From: Paludibacteraceae bacterium
GTDB taxonomy: Bacteria > Bacteroidota > Bacteroidia > Bacteroidales > Paludibacteraceae
Reading direction: 5' to 3'
Assembly (NCBI GenBank): GCA_017551675.1
Contig: JAFZLC010000057.1
Coordinates: 62,001-126,000, forward strand
DNA length: 64,000 bases
In this document: piece by piece, positions 55,335 to 64,000 of the stretch
Position numbering within the stretch: position 1 is the first letter of the stretch
How the letters are laid out: every line of letters starts with the position of its first letter
Notes under the pieces: generated by a model
What the model was told of the DNA's origin: nothing
The model's input: the letters and a program-made list of their open reading frames with translations, nothing else
Databases searched by the model: none
Made by a program: the position numbers and the translations under genes

Positions 55335-56732
55335 TTAAAATCTAAAATAAATAAATGGATTGTATGTAGAAGCGACCAAAAAGGAGACACTGATTATAAA
55401 CAGTATGATTAGGGTCGCATTCAGCAAATTCTTTTCCCAAAAGTTCTCAGATGTTGAACTCAACAAGTTTGAGGCTATCGGCGTTGAGAACACAATCGCC
55501 AGAATCATTATGAAAACATCGAAACCGGTAAAGTAACTGTTGAATTTCAGATAAGTGGTGGTGTCATACAAGCCTATCATATTGCGGATATATGCCCATG
55601 CATACGTTATGTTGTCCGCACGGAACAAAACCCAGCCAAAGAGCACAATCAGTATCGCATACACATGCTTCAAACTCTCTTTCCACCTCACACCGCTATC
55701 CTTGTGGAGTCCCGTCGCCTTTTCTAAAATGTTGAACATTCCGTGCCATACACCCCACAACAAAAATGTCCAATTCGCTCCGTGCCAGAACCCCGTCAAT
55801 AGGAAGACAATGGCTATGTTAATGTATGTTCTGCTTTGCGAGATTCTGTTTCCTCCCAATGGAATATAGACGTACTCTTTAAACCATGTGGACAGGGATA
55901 TATGCCATCTACGCCAAAATTCCGTAATGGATTTTGAGATATACGGATAGTTGAAATTCTCCTTGAATTTGAATCCGAACATCAATCCCAAACCGATTGC
56001 CATATCGGAATAACCACTAAAGTCGAAGAATATTTGCATTGAATAGGCTATCGCACCCAACCATGAGACAGCAGTACTAAACTCATCCACCGACTTGCTG
56101 AAAATATTGTCCGCAATGGCACCCATGGTGTTCGCAATCAACACCTTCTTTGAAAGTCCGATGATGAATCGCTTTATACCCACCACAATCTCCTCATAAT
56201 TCACTTGCCTGTCCTCTATCTGCTCTGCCACGTCATGGTATTTCACAATCGGGCCCGCCACCAACTGAGGGAACAAACTAATGTACAATGCCAACTTGAA
56301 TAGATTCTTTTGTACCGGCACGTCTTCCCTGTATACATCCACGACATAGGATATGGACTGGAACGTGTAAAAAGATATGCCTATTGGCATCAGAATATTC
56401 AACAGACCGAAGTTGCTGTGAAACGCTTCGTTTATGTTCGATATGAAGAAGTCAAAATATTTGAAGTAAAACAAAAACAGAAGGTCGCAGATTATCGTAA
56501 GGGTGACAGCTAATATTTTCTTATCCCTGTATTTGTCCACCGCCAAAGCACCAATGTAGTTTATGAGAATAGTTGAGATCATCACAAAAACATACTTTGG
56601 CTCTCCCCACGCATAAAAGAAAAGACTGGACAATAGTAATACGGTGTTTCTTAACTGCGGACGAACTATCCAATAAAAAAATAGTACGACGGGAAGAAAC
56701 ACAAAAAGGAATGTTAATGATGAGAATAACAT
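55335..56732 (-). CDS. MBOAT family O-acyltransferase (AlgI/DltB-like)
   Basis: 465 aa integral membrane protein with about ten hydrophobic helices. Family marks: FHSNFGLLNILMPIGISFYT with FQSISYVVDVYR, FPQLVAGPIVKYHD, MQIFFDFSGYSDMAIGLGLM with FGFKFKENFN, FWRRWHISLSTWFKEYVYIP and the active-site His region LLTGFWHGANWTFLLWGVWH. It transfers acyl (usually acetyl) groups across the membrane for the partner encoded directly downstream. A well-spaced promoter lies 65 bp upstream of the ATG. Confidence 0.94.
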   Translation of the reverse strand: MLFSSLTFLFVFLPVVLFFYWIVRPQLRNTVLLLSSLFFYAWGEPKYVFVMISTILINYIGALAVDKYRDKKILAVTLTIICDLLFLFYFKYFDFFISNINEAFHSNFGLLNILMPIGISFYTFQSISYVVDVYREDVPVQKNLFKLALYISLFPQLVAGPIVKYHDVAEQIEDRQVNYEEIVVGIKRFIIGLSKKVLIANTMGAIADNIFSKSVDEFSTAVSWLGAIAYSMQIFFDFSGYSDMAIGLGLMFGFKFKENFNYPYISKSITEFWRRWHISLSTWFKEYVYIPLGGNRISQSRTYINIAIVFLLTGFWHGANWTFLLWGVWHGMFNILEKATGLHKDSGVRWKESLKHVYAILIVLFGWVLFRADNITYAWAYIRNMIGLYDTTTYLKFNSYFTGFDVFIMILAIVFSTPIASNLLSSTSENFWEKNLLNATLIILFIISVSFLVASTYNPFIYFRF

Positions 56733-56796
56733 ATTTCTCTGTATTTAGGCGAATTAAATAAGGGCAAGTTGTTCTAGGCGCTCACCCGATTGCTTA

Positions 56797-56804
56797 CAAA
56801 AGTA
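56797..56804 (-). promoter_or_regulatory. Promoter of the MBOAT/AlgJ pair
   Basis: TACTTTTG on the minus strand matches TAnnTTTG; TTG at 56825-56827 (minus strand) is 20 bp upstream. One of the better promoters in the window. Confidence 0.55.
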
Positions 56805-56942
56805 CGACAGCGAAACAAAAGAAACAACTTTTATCAAGCTTTTTTGTGGGTGAAAGCACGGAAAATTCTAACTTTTCTGGGAATTTTTACAGGTAATTTG
56901 CAAGGGTTGGAAGAAAAAAATCTGTAACAATAGTGACAAGTG

Positions 56943-57548
56943 TTAAGCGAGATCATCATCTAGCGAACAACCCTCCACCTTTTGCAACTTACTCAACACC
57001 TTTTCATAGTCACGCTGACGCACCTGCAGCTGCATCATACATTCATTATCAAAGTTCTGTGAAAGAACCTCAAGTCCTTCATCTTTAATCACCTTCATCA
57101 CATCATTCATCACCATATAGCCAAAATGAATTGTAAATGCCACCTCTATCTTCTTTTCCACTATCTCGTTCTGTTCTAAAGCATCCTGCGAGGCTGTTCG
57201 ATAGGCATTGATAAGACCACTCGTTCCCAACAACGTACCTCCAAAATATCGCACTACAATCATCAAGACATTCACCACGTCCTTCGACACCAATACACCA
57301 AGCATCGGCTTCCCAGCCGTACCAGATGGCTCTCCATCGTCATTGGCACGCGTCTCTATGTTCATCGGATTTAAGCGATAGGCATAGCACACATGACGAG
57401 CGTCATGATATTTCTTCCGAAACTCATCCACAATGGATTTCACCTGCTCTTTTGTGGAAACAGGAAATGCGAAAGCATAAAATTTGCTTCCTTTCTCCTT
57501 GTATAATCCTTCCGACGGACGGACGATTGTTAAGTAGGTGTCTTCCAT
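56943..57548 (-). CDS. yigZ: YigZ/IMPACT family protein
   Basis: 201 aa from the ATG at 57548 (MEDTYLTIVRPSEGLYKEKG), which matches family N-termini; the frame is open further but the extension is not conserved-looking. Marks: SKFYAFAFPVSTKEQVKSIV, HDARHVCYAYRLNP, NDDGEPSGTAGKPMLGVL and NVLMIVVRYFGGTLLGTSGL. The C-terminal part is the DUF1949 ferredoxin-like domain. The family is a conserved cytoplasmic translation-linked protein with no settled enzyme activity. The DEAD-box helicase gene lies upstream on the same strand, 83 bp away. Confidence 0.92.
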   Translation of the reverse strand: MEDTYLTIVRPSEGLYKEKGSKFYAFAFPVSTKEQVKSIVDEFRKKYHDARHVCYAYRLNPMNIETRANDDGEPSGTAGKPMLGVLVSKDVVNVLMIVVRYFGGTLLGTSGLINAYRTASQDALEQNEIVEKKIEVAFTIHFGYMVMNDVMKVIKDEGLEVLSQNFDNECMMQLQVRQRDYEKVLSKLQKVEGCSLDDDLA

Positions 57549-57631
57549 AAAATCAGATTTTAAGGGTGTATAAATATAATGAGACGCATGATTGCCTATT
57601 GAAACAATCATGCGTCATTATCCTCTATCCG

Positions 57632-59443
57632 TTATCTATTACGGCGAAAACTATCTTTGTTGCGACGGAACTCTTTCTTTGGACGCTCGTTTTTAGCCTC
57701 CTCGCCCTTTCCTTTGCGCCACTCTCTATCTCCGCCTCTGTACTTCTTTTTATCTCTGTCACGTCTATCTTTTCTGCCGCCACGACTCATCTCCTCCTCC
57801 ATTGCGTTACGACGCGATCTTCTGTCTTTGAACACCTCCATCAATTGGATTCCATCCTTCTGACGAGCAAAAGCACTCATCATGGAAGGAACAACACGCT
57901 TCTCCACATCAAAGAAGGAGTAACGTGATGTGATCTCAATATCATGGACATCTATATCATGACTATCTGTTGTCTCATTAATCAAGCCCAACACACGTTT
58001 AGGGGTGAATCCATCACGCGAACCCATGTTAATCTTCAATCGTTGAAGGGCTTCCGAGCCTTTTCTGCCCTTTCCAGAGCGTTCACCTTTCGAACGTTTC
58101 TCTTTTTCTGGAATATTCAAATCAGGCGCATTCTTGTAGTATTCCAAGAATCGGTTGAACTCTTGTGATACAAAATTAACAATCAAATCCTCGCGACTGA
58201 TATCCTTCAGCTGCTCCATAATCATCGGCAGATAAGGTTGTATCTGCTCCTTATCAACACTTTCCGAAGCATTCTGAATCTTACCTATCAACGAGAACAA
58301 CTGACTTTGACACACCTCCAATCCAGAAGGAACTGGTTGTTGTACAAACGTACGATTAATGGTTCTCTCTATCGTTTTTATCTTTCCCTTCTCTTTGGAG
58401 TGGATGATTGAAACCGAGATTCCTTTCTTACCAGCACGTCCCGTTCGACCACTACGATGGGTGTAATTCTCCACATCATCAGGCAAGTTATAATTGATAA
58501 CATGCGTCAGATTATTCACATCCAATCCTCTGGCTGCCACATCCGTAGCCACCAAAATCTGAAGGTTCTTAATACGGAAACGTTGCATGACAGTATCACG
58601 TTGTGCCTGTGACAAATCACCATGCAATGCATCTGCATTGTAACCATCCTGCATCAGTTTCTCTGCTACCTCCTTCGTCTCCTGACGAGTACGACAGAAG
58701 ACAATCGCATAAATATCTGGATTGATGTCCACAACACGTTTCAAGCAATTGTAACGATCTTTTGCTTGTACCATGTAGTAGATATGATCCACATTTTCTG
58801 TACCCGAATTTTTACGTCCAATAGCGATTTCCACACTATTGTGCATATACTTCTTTGCAATGTTGGCAATCTCCTTTGGCATAGTAGCTGAAAAGAGCAA
58901 CGTACGTCTCTCCTCTGGAATCTCCTGCAGAATACGTTCAATATCCTCCTGAAATCCCATGTTCAGCATCTCATCAGCCTCATCCAACACTAAATACTTG
59001 ATGGCAGATAGATTTACCTTGCTCCTCTCTATCAAATCAATCAAACGTCCCGGTGTAGCCACCAAAATTTGTGGAGGAATATCCAACTGCTTAAATTGCG
59101 TAACAATACTTTCTCCACCATAAACAGGAACGATCTTCATCCCATTTATATACTTCGAAAAGTTTTTCAAATCATTTGAGATCTGAATACACAATTCTCT
59201 TGTTGGTGATAGAACAAGAGCTTGGATTTTTTTCACACTGCTGTCTGTTAATTGTAACAAAGGAAGACCAAATCCTGCGGTCTTTCCTGTTCCCGTTTGG
59301 GCAAGTGCGACTAAATCCTCTGTATTATCTCCTAACAGAAACGGAGTCACTTTCTCTTGTATCGGCATAGGTTCCACAAAACCTAAATCTTCAATGCCGT
59401 GAAGGATCTCTTCGCTAAGCCCTAATTCCTTAAATGTACTCAT
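57632..59443 (-). CDS. DEAD-box RNA helicase (DeaD/CsdA-like) with basic tail
   Basis: 603 aa. Motif I AQTGTGKT, Ia PTRELC, Ib TPGRLID, motif II LDEADEMLNMGF, motif III FSATMP, motif IV FCRTRQ, motif V ATDVAARGLDV and motif VI HRSGRTGRAGK are canonical. Residues ~455-530 are a DbpA-type RRM (LKINMGSRDGFTPKRVLGLI; YSFFDVEKRVVPSMMSAFAR). The last ~60 residues are Arg/Lys/Asp/Gly rich (GGRKDRRDRDKKKYRGGDRE), as in cold-shock helicases. It would unwind structured RNA during ribosome assembly or mRNA decay. Together with RNase R three genes away and the tailed methyltransferase, it makes this stretch rich in RNA-maintenance genes. Confidence 0.95.
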   Translation of the reverse strand: MSTFKELGLSEEILHGIEDLGFVEPMPIQEKVTPFLLGDNTEDLVALAQTGTGKTAGFGLPLLQLTDSSVKKIQALVLSPTRELCIQISNDLKNFSKYINGMKIVPVYGGESIVTQFKQLDIPPQILVATPGRLIDLIERSKVNLSAIKYLVLDEADEMLNMGFQEDIERILQEIPEERRTLLFSATMPKEIANIAKKYMHNSVEIAIGRKNSGTENVDHIYYMVQAKDRYNCLKRVVDINPDIYAIVFCRTRQETKEVAEKLMQDGYNADALHGDLSQAQRDTVMQRFRIKNLQILVATDVAARGLDVNNLTHVINYNLPDDVENYTHRSGRTGRAGKKGISVSIIHSKEKGKIKTIERTINRTFVQQPVPSGLEVCQSQLFSLIGKIQNASESVDKEQIQPYLPMIMEQLKDISREDLIVNFVSQEFNRFLEYYKNAPDLNIPEKEKRSKGERSGKGRKGSEALQRLKINMGSRDGFTPKRVLGLINETTDSHDIDVHDIEITSRYSFFDVEKRVVPSMMSAFARQKDGIQLMEVFKDRRSRRNAMEEEMSRGGRKDRRDRDKKKYRGGDREWRKGKGEEAKNERPKKEFRRNKDSFRRNR

Positions 59444-59472
59444 ATTGTACGTATCAGTTTAAAAATAGGGTG

Positions 59473-59480
59473 CAAAGGTA
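59473..59480 (-). promoter_or_regulatory. -7 promoter box of the DEAD-box helicase gene
   Basis: TACCTTTG on the minus strand, a full match, 30 bp upstream of the ATG at 59443. Confidence 0.5.
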
Positions 59481-59670
59481 CACCTTTTTATTGTATTTAC
59501 ATAAAATATTGAATAATAATTTTTTACACACGATCCAAGAATGTCGTGCAACACCTCTGTTATAACGTTTTCACAACGATTAATGCGAATTCTATAATTT
59601 CACCATTTTAAACAAATAAATTATAAATGATACCATCTTTTGTTTATACAGTGAATGTATAGAACCCTAC

Positions 59671-60504
59671 TTAATAATATTCTATCTCCCTATTTACCAA
59701 TTCTTTGATTTCACCTCCTACATAATGGCCTTGATAAATCCAATTGTTCTTTTGGTCAAACTGATATACATTCTCCTCTTTTTCAAAGGCTTCATTATTC
59801 TCACCCACTGTTTCGATTGAAGTTAAATTACCACCTCTGTCATAAGAGAGCTGTGCATGTAACATCACCGTCGTTTCATCTGGTGCAAAGACTGTAAACT
59901 CCGTCAGATTCTTTTTCTCATTGTAAACCTCCCGACGGAAATTCACCAATTCTCTTTCTGCATTATAGATTTTCACCTCCTTTGGAAGATCTTCCTTGTT
60001 CTTCTGTACAATAGTCTTGCTTGTCAGATTCTCTTTCTTATCATACTCCAAAGTCGTCTCAATCAGATTATCATCATTGTATTCTTTAACGGTTCTTTTA
60101 ATCATAAAGTCGTCCGGATCCAAATCCAATATCTCAACAACACGATTCTTCTCATCATAAGTGAATTTCGACACGAAGTCCAACTCTCCAAAATCACCAT
60201 ACATCTTTTTTTGCGTCAATTGACCCTTCTCATCATATATTTGAATAACACGCTGTATCGTGTCCCCATCTGAATTAAACCAATATGTAGCTGTCATCTG
60301 TCCATCCTTATTAAACAGACACTTAACCGAAGATATCAGTTTCCCCTTTTGAGCAACTCCATAGACATCCTCTGCCACATATTTACGTTCCCATAGGGAT
60401 TTTACATCCCCTCTGAGATTCATATCTGTTCTGTCCGACTCCTCCGACTTACACCCCATCAATAGAAGAAGGGGCAATAATACAACGTATTTTAATCCTT
60501 TCAT
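59671..60504 (-). CDS. Lipoprotein with YD/RHS-like repeated beta segments
   Basis: 277 aa. The lipobox LLLLMGCKS puts the lipid on Cys18. The mature part consists of about eight short repeats, each a pair of strands with a (Y/F)(D/N)xxGxL/V turn: FNKDGQMTATYWFNSDGDTI, YDEKGQLTQKKMYGDFGELD, YDEKNRVVEILDLD, YDKKENLTSKTIV, YNEKKNLTEFTVF, YDRGGNLTSIETV and FDQKNNWIYQGHY. This is the style of YD/RHS-like or MORN-like repeat proteins, here without a toxin domain. Function unknown; it probably faces the periplasm or surface. The gene starts 3 bp after the RNase R stop, so it is in that operon. Confidence 0.75.
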   Translation of the reverse strand: MKGLKYVVLLPLLLLMGCKSEESDRTDMNLRGDVKSLWERKYVAEDVYGVAQKGKLISSVKCLFNKDGQMTATYWFNSDGDTIQRVIQIYDEKGQLTQKKMYGDFGELDFVSKFTYDEKNRVVEILDLDPDDFMIKRTVKEYNDDNLIETTLEYDKKENLTSKTIVQKNKEDLPKEVKIYNAERELVNFRREVYNEKKNLTEFTVFAPDETTVMLHAQLSYDRGGNLTSIETVGENNEAFEKEENVYQFDQKNNWIYQGHYVGGEIKELVNREIEYY

Positions 60505-60507
60505 TTT

Positions 60508-62709
60508 TTATAATCTTTCTATCATTTCAAAATCCATCTGTTTCTTATCCAAATTGGTCTTCTTAATACGGACCACCACTTCATCTCCCAAACTATATGT
60601 GCGGCGATACTTCTTACCCACCAAGCAATAGTTTTTCTCATCATATGAATAATAATCATCATCCAAATCTCGAATAGGAATCATTCCTTCACACTTGTTC
60701 TCATTCAATTCCACATAGATTCCCCACTCTTGAATTCCTGAAATAACTCCGTTATAAGTCTGTCCCACCTTATCTTGCATAAACTCAACTTGTTTATACT
60801 TGATGGATGCACGTTCGGCATTGGCAGCCAACTGCTCCATCTCAGAACAATGCTTGCACATATCCTCATAAACATTCTCATCCACGCTCTTACCTCCGTC
60901 TGCATAGATATCCAACAGACGGTGTGCGATCATATCTGGATATCGTCTGATAGGTGAGGTGAAATGTGTATAGAAGTCAAATGCCAAACCATAGTGACCG
61001 CAGTTATCCGTAGAGTATTCTGCCTTTGCCATGGAACGAATCGTAATGGTCTCAATCAAATTTTGCTCTTTCTTTCCTTGTACCTGATTAAGCAACTGAT
61101 TGATGGATGTGGAGACCTCCTTATCTTTTCCTGTTGTCTTTAATTTATAACCAAACTTGGAAATAAACTGTGATAGATTATTTAACTTCTCTGGATCAGG
61201 TTGCGCATGCACACGATAGATGAATGTCTTCGCCTTCTCCTCTTTTTTCTTTTTTCCAATATGTTCTGAAACGGTTCTGTTTGCCAATAACATGAACTCC
61301 TCTATCAGTTTATTCGCATCTTGCGACTCCTTAAAGTAGACACTGAGAGGTTTTCCTTTTTCATCGATTTCGAAGCGAACCTCCGTTCGTTCAAAAGCAA
61401 TGGCACCCGATTTGAATCGGCGCTCTCTCAACTTCTTTGCCAACGCATCCAACGCCAAAATTTCATCCTTCATATCGCCCTCTTGCGTCTCGATGACACT
61501 CTGTGCCTCTTCATATGTAAATCTTCTGTTGGATTTTATAACGGTATGAACGATCTTATATTTCAACACATTAGCATCATCGTCCATTTCAAACATCACA
61601 GAGTAACATAGTTTCTCTTCATCCGGACGAAGCGAGCACAACTGGTTAGATAATCGTTCTGGCAACATTGGGATGGTACGATCAACCAAATAGACAGACG
61701 TAGCACGTTTGTAGGCCTCCTCATTGATACTATCACCCACCTTCACATAGTGTGTAACATCTGCGATATGAACACCCACCTCCCAGTTACCATTGCTTAA
61801 TTTTCTGACAGACAATGCATCATCAAAATCCTTTGCATCGCGAGGGTCGATGGTGAACGTTGGTATCTCACGACAGTCCAAACGTTTTTTCACCTCCTCT
61901 TCTGTAATCTCCTCTGGTATCTCGTTAGCAGCATCCTCCAAAGCGGATGGATATGAATATGGCAATCCAAACTCTAATAGGATGGCATGCATCTCCGTCT
62001 CATTGTCGCCCGATGCACCCAACACCTCCAACACTTCACCAACAGGGTTTCTATCTCGCTTCTCCCATTCCACGATCTTAACCACTGCTTTGTCGCCATT
62101 CTTTCCACCTTTCAACTTATCTACAGGAATAAAGATGTCATTCGTAAGCAATCTGTCATCCACTTGAAGGAATGCGTAATTCTCCTTCACATCAAGTTTA
62201 CCCACAAAGGTGTCATGACCACGTTGCAACACCTCCAAGACCTGTCCTTCCTGAATCTGACCCTTTCGTCCAGCAAACAGACGCACACGCACAATATCTC
62301 CCACAATGGCCCTATTCAAGTATTTATCCATGATAAAGACATCCTTCGACGGATCATCTTCCTGTACTAAGAAGATTTTACCACCCGTACGACGCTCCAG
62401 CTTACCGATAACCGAACCTGAAGTGTTGTCCAAACGGTACTTACCATTTGCTGGTTCTTTCAGATAGTCTTGCAACACCAATGCTTCTAGGATCTGTACC
62501 AACTGACGCTTTTGAAGCATAGAGGTGACACCAATCTCATAAGCAACCTGCTTGTAATTATATGTTTGCGATGGATTCTTTTCGAACAGTTTCACCGTGC
62601 GATCCAACATCTCCTGCTTGGTGATTCTTGCTTCAACAATTGAAGATTTTGTCTTTTGTTTTCTTTTATGAGGAAGACTTGCCCTCGATTTTTTATTTGA
62701 TTTTGCCAT
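60508..62709 (-). CDS. rnr: Ribonuclease R
   Basis: 733 aa, full length. This 3'-5' hydrolytic exoribonuclease degrades structured RNA and takes part in mRNA, rRNA and tmRNA-linked decay. The N-terminus is Lys/Arg rich, then a winged-helix/HTH_12 domain (TYNYKQVAYEIGVTSMLQKR), cold-shock domains (GKLERRTGGKIFLVQEDDPS; TFVGKLDVKENYAFLQVDD), the RNB catalytic domain with TIDPRDAKDFDDALSVRKL (metal-binding Asp cluster) and PERLSNQLCSLRPDEEKLCY, and a C-terminal S1 domain (YNGVISGIQEWGIYVELNEN). A recurring intergenic motif lies 22 bp before its start. Confidence 0.97.
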   Translation of the reverse strand: MAKSNKKSRASLPHKRKQKTKSSIVEARITKQEMLDRTVKLFEKNPSQTYNYKQVAYEIGVTSMLQKRQLVQILEALVLQDYLKEPANGKYRLDNTSGSVIGKLERRTGGKIFLVQEDDPSKDVFIMDKYLNRAIVGDIVRVRLFAGRKGQIQEGQVLEVLQRGHDTFVGKLDVKENYAFLQVDDRLLTNDIFIPVDKLKGGKNGDKAVVKIVEWEKRDRNPVGEVLEVLGASGDNETEMHAILLEFGLPYSYPSALEDAANEIPEEITEEEVKKRLDCREIPTFTIDPRDAKDFDDALSVRKLSNGNWEVGVHIADVTHYVKVGDSINEEAYKRATSVYLVDRTIPMLPERLSNQLCSLRPDEEKLCYSVMFEMDDDANVLKYKIVHTVIKSNRRFTYEEAQSVIETQEGDMKDEILALDALAKKLRERRFKSGAIAFERTEVRFEIDEKGKPLSVYFKESQDANKLIEEFMLLANRTVSEHIGKKKKEEKAKTFIYRVHAQPDPEKLNNLSQFISKFGYKLKTTGKDKEVSTSINQLLNQVQGKKEQNLIETITIRSMAKAEYSTDNCGHYGLAFDFYTHFTSPIRRYPDMIAHRLLDIYADGGKSVDENVYEDMCKHCSEMEQLAANAERASIKYKQVEFMQDKVGQTYNGVISGIQEWGIYVELNENKCEGMIPIRDLDDDYYSYDEKNYCLVGKKYRRTYSLGDEVVVRIKKTNLDKKQMDFEMIERL

Positions 62710-62730
62710 TTTTCTAATCTAATTTAAAGT

Positions 62731-62753
62731 GGTGAATTTACAAAAAACTCACC
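62731..62753 (-). repeat. Intergenic motif copy 3, in the rnr leader
   Basis: On the minus strand it begins GGTGAGTTTTTTG and ends TAAATTCACC (23 nt). Same arms and general form as the copies at 26233 and 52122. It starts 22 bp upstream of the rnr ATG. Confidence 0.4.
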
Positions 62754-62908
62754 TTTATGTTTCTATGAGGGGAAGAACCTTCTACTCCCCTTTTTATCTC
62801 TTGTAAAAATAAGAAAATATAGCGATTCACGAAAATAAAGCAGAAGAAATCTAATCTGTTTTGTAAGATAACCAATCTTGTGTAATTTTACACATAAAAA
62901 AAGAGGTT

Positions 62909-63313
62909 ATGACACAACAAGATTTGATGCACATGACAGTGGTTCATTATCACACGGTCAACGAGCAGATGTTAAATATAAACGGCACCCTTTTTGGGGG
63001 CACCGCTATGGGATGGATGGATAATGCCGGACATGAGCTCTCCATTGCCCTAACAGGAAAAACGATGTACACGTTTACTGTTGACAAAATAAAATTCATA
63101 AAGCCTGTTTTCCTTCATGAAACGGTGGAGGTACTTGCCCAACCGTTTGAATTAGGACCTGTGAAATTAGTCTTGCAAGTCACCATAACGGCCGACCCTA
63201 ACGGACCCAACAGAAGGACTGCCATAACAGGGCTCTTCACCTTCGTGCAAGTAGACGAGCAGTACAGACCACATCGAATTCAATATCGTCAAGAGACGGA
63301 AGGAATTTGCTAA
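62909..63313 (+). CDS. Hotdog-fold acyl-CoA thioesterase
   Basis: 134 aa. NINGTLFGGTAMGWMDNAGH is the active-site helix of the acyl-CoA hydrolase (YciA/BFIT-type) hotdog group: xNxxGxxFGGxxMxWMD with the catalytic Asp. VDKIKFIKPVFLHETVEVLA and ITGLFTFVQVDEQYRP complete the fold. It cleaves acyl-CoA thioesters in the cytoplasm; chain length preference is unknown. It differs from the PaaI-like enzyme at 49638. A shared bidirectional terminator separates it from the convergent symporter gene. Confidence 0.9.
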   Translation: MTQQDLMHMTVVHYHTVNEQMLNINGTLFGGTAMGWMDNAGHELSIALTGKTMYTFTVDKIKFIKPVFLHETVEVLAQPFELGPVKLVLQVTITADPNGPNRRTAITGLFTFVQVDEQYRPHRIQYRQETEGIC

Positions 63314-63340
63314 CAATTTTATGTGCTTATCTATAACAAA

Positions 63341-63369
63341 AAGGGATGCGTCAACATGACACATCCCTT
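63341..63369. terminator. Bidirectional terminator between the thioesterase and the symporter
   Basis: Perfect 8-bp arms AAGGGATG (63341-63348) and CATCCCTT (63362-63369), extended by TC/GA pairs. The minus-strand tail is CCCTTTTTGTTAT; the plus-strand tail is weaker (ATAAGTTTTATTT). Confidence 0.85.
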
Positions 63370-63393
63370 ATAAGTTTTATTTCAAGAAATTAA

Positions 63394-64000
63394 TTATTCT
63401 CCTTTAGCAGCTTTCATTTCAGCCAATTTCTTTGAATTCTCAGCAATCTTTTCATTATCGATTGTATAGAAAATCAAAGCAATCACACCAAGTGCTGCTC
63501 CAATCAATGGAACAATAACAAAGATTGTCTTAACCGAATCTTTGATACCGTCCGTAATATTCACATCATTAGCGATAAAGCCGACCATAGCAAGTCCGAA
63601 CAAAGGAAGTGAATTAGCTATCGCATATCCAAGCTTCTGAGCCATGGTAGCAGATGTATAGATCAAACCTGTCGCACGGCGACCCGTCTCCACCTCGGCA
63701 TTATCAGCAACATCCGCATACATACTCCACATAATGAATCCTGTAGGTCCAATGATAAGCGTAAACAAACAATTTAATATAATAATTGTAGAAAGGCCAC
63801 TCTTAGGGATAAATAAGAAGAGAATTGATAACAAAGCAGACAATAAGAAACAAGCAATCCAAACTTTCTTCTTGCCAAATCTAGCAACAATTGGTTTGAT
63901 AAGCATCGTACCAAGAATTGTAAACAATGTTCCCAATGAGGCAAAAAGTGTATAGAACAACTCCCAATCAACATTCATTCCAAAGCAAGTTCCACTAATA
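63394..64000 (-). CDS. MFS transporter of the GPH (sugar:cation symporter) family, 5' part outside the window
   Basis: About 202 residues visible; the frame continues upstream of 63978 to the right edge (reading ISGTCFGMNV), so the true start lies outside. Five or so membrane helices are visible (LFYTLFASLGTLFTILGTML; IACFLLSALLSILFLFI; TIIILNCLFTLIIGPTGFIM; ANSLPLFGLAMVGFI; IFVIVPLIGAALGVIALIFY). The motif MWSMYADVADNAEVETGRRA, then TGLIYTSATMAQKLGYAI, is the well-known MelB/GPH family signature (YADVADYxEWKTGRRA). It would import a glycoside, pentoside or hexuronide with Na+ or H+; the sugar is unknown. Confidence 0.9.
   Translation of the reverse strand, partial: ISGTCFGMNVDWELFYTLFASLGTLFTILGTMLIKPIVARFGKKKVWIACFLLSALLSILFLFIPKSGLSTIIILNCLFTLIIGPTGFIMWSMYADVADNAEVETGRRATGLIYTSATMAQKLGYAIANSLPLFGLAMVGFIANDVNITDGIKDSVKTIFVIVPLIGAALGVIALIFYTIDNEKIAENSKKLAEMKAAKGE

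Noticed and set aside
59590-59610. Fourth copy of the GGTGAG...TTCACC motif
   Set aside because: Only the TTCACC half is conserved; the GGTGA arm is missing, so I mention it but do not annotate it.

Overview
The window reads as ordinary chromosome of a Bacteroidota bacterium, most likely of the order Bacteroidales. The evidence is: several very long secreted proteins with a C-terminal type IX secretion (T9SS) sorting domain, a PorZ homologue, an lspA-DUF4296 gene pair, many genes preceded by the Bacteroidota -7 promoter element TAnnTTTG, and AT-rich intergenic DNA without clear Shine-Dalgarno sites. I cannot assign genus or species. No insertion sequence, prophage, CRISPR array or rRNA operon is visible. 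One tRNA gene is present, tRNA-Thr(CGU).

Layout. 1-10163 (minus): a giant LRR/InlB-repeat T9SS cargo protein of 3070 aa, followed by an outer-membrane protein cut by the left edge. 10509-14147 (plus): glycosyltransferase, secreted trypsin-like protease, 5-formyl-THF cyclo-ligase. 14363-26168 (plus): a barrel-like protein, a lipoprotein and a second giant T9SS protein that a single-base frameshift splits into 809 and 2605 aa pieces. 26657-29690 (minus): a THUMP rRNA methyltransferase and a flavodiiron protein. 29932-32962 (plus): an L7/L12-CTD-like small protein, then a vitamin B6 block (a ThiD/PdxK-like domain fused to an AraC HTH, pdxS, pdxT). 32972-38990 (minus): a CotH-kinase surface protein, a beta-helix protein, a DUF3828-like lipoprotein and an MGMT-like protein. 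39436-48319 (plus): rdgB, porZ, tsaE, GT4, a DEAD-box helicase, aroB, aroA and an unknown secreted protein. 48520-53637 (plus): a GNAT-like protein, a thioesterase, a DUF5715-like lipoprotein, recO, a DksA-like protein, lspA, DUF4296 and a hypothetical. 53664-62709 (minus): an AlgJ/AlgI-like O-acetylation pair, YigZ, a DEAD-box helicase, a lipoprotein and RNase R. 62909-64000: a thioesterase and the 3' part of a GPH/MFS symporter.

The most interesting locus is the vitamin B6 block. The kinase-like domain has lost the GTGC/GTGD catalytic signature (it reads GVGG) and carries a C-terminal AraC DNA-binding domain. Between it and pdxS lie two adjacent 21-22 bp direct repeats that end just upstream of a weak -7 box, the usual arrangement for an AraC-type activator. 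My inference is a pseudokinase that senses a B6 or pyrimidine ligand and controls pdxST. Other points of interest are a candidate small RNA or attenuator upstream of the MGMT-like gene, a short recurring intergenic motif, and a structured lspA leader with a perfect 13-bp palindrome.
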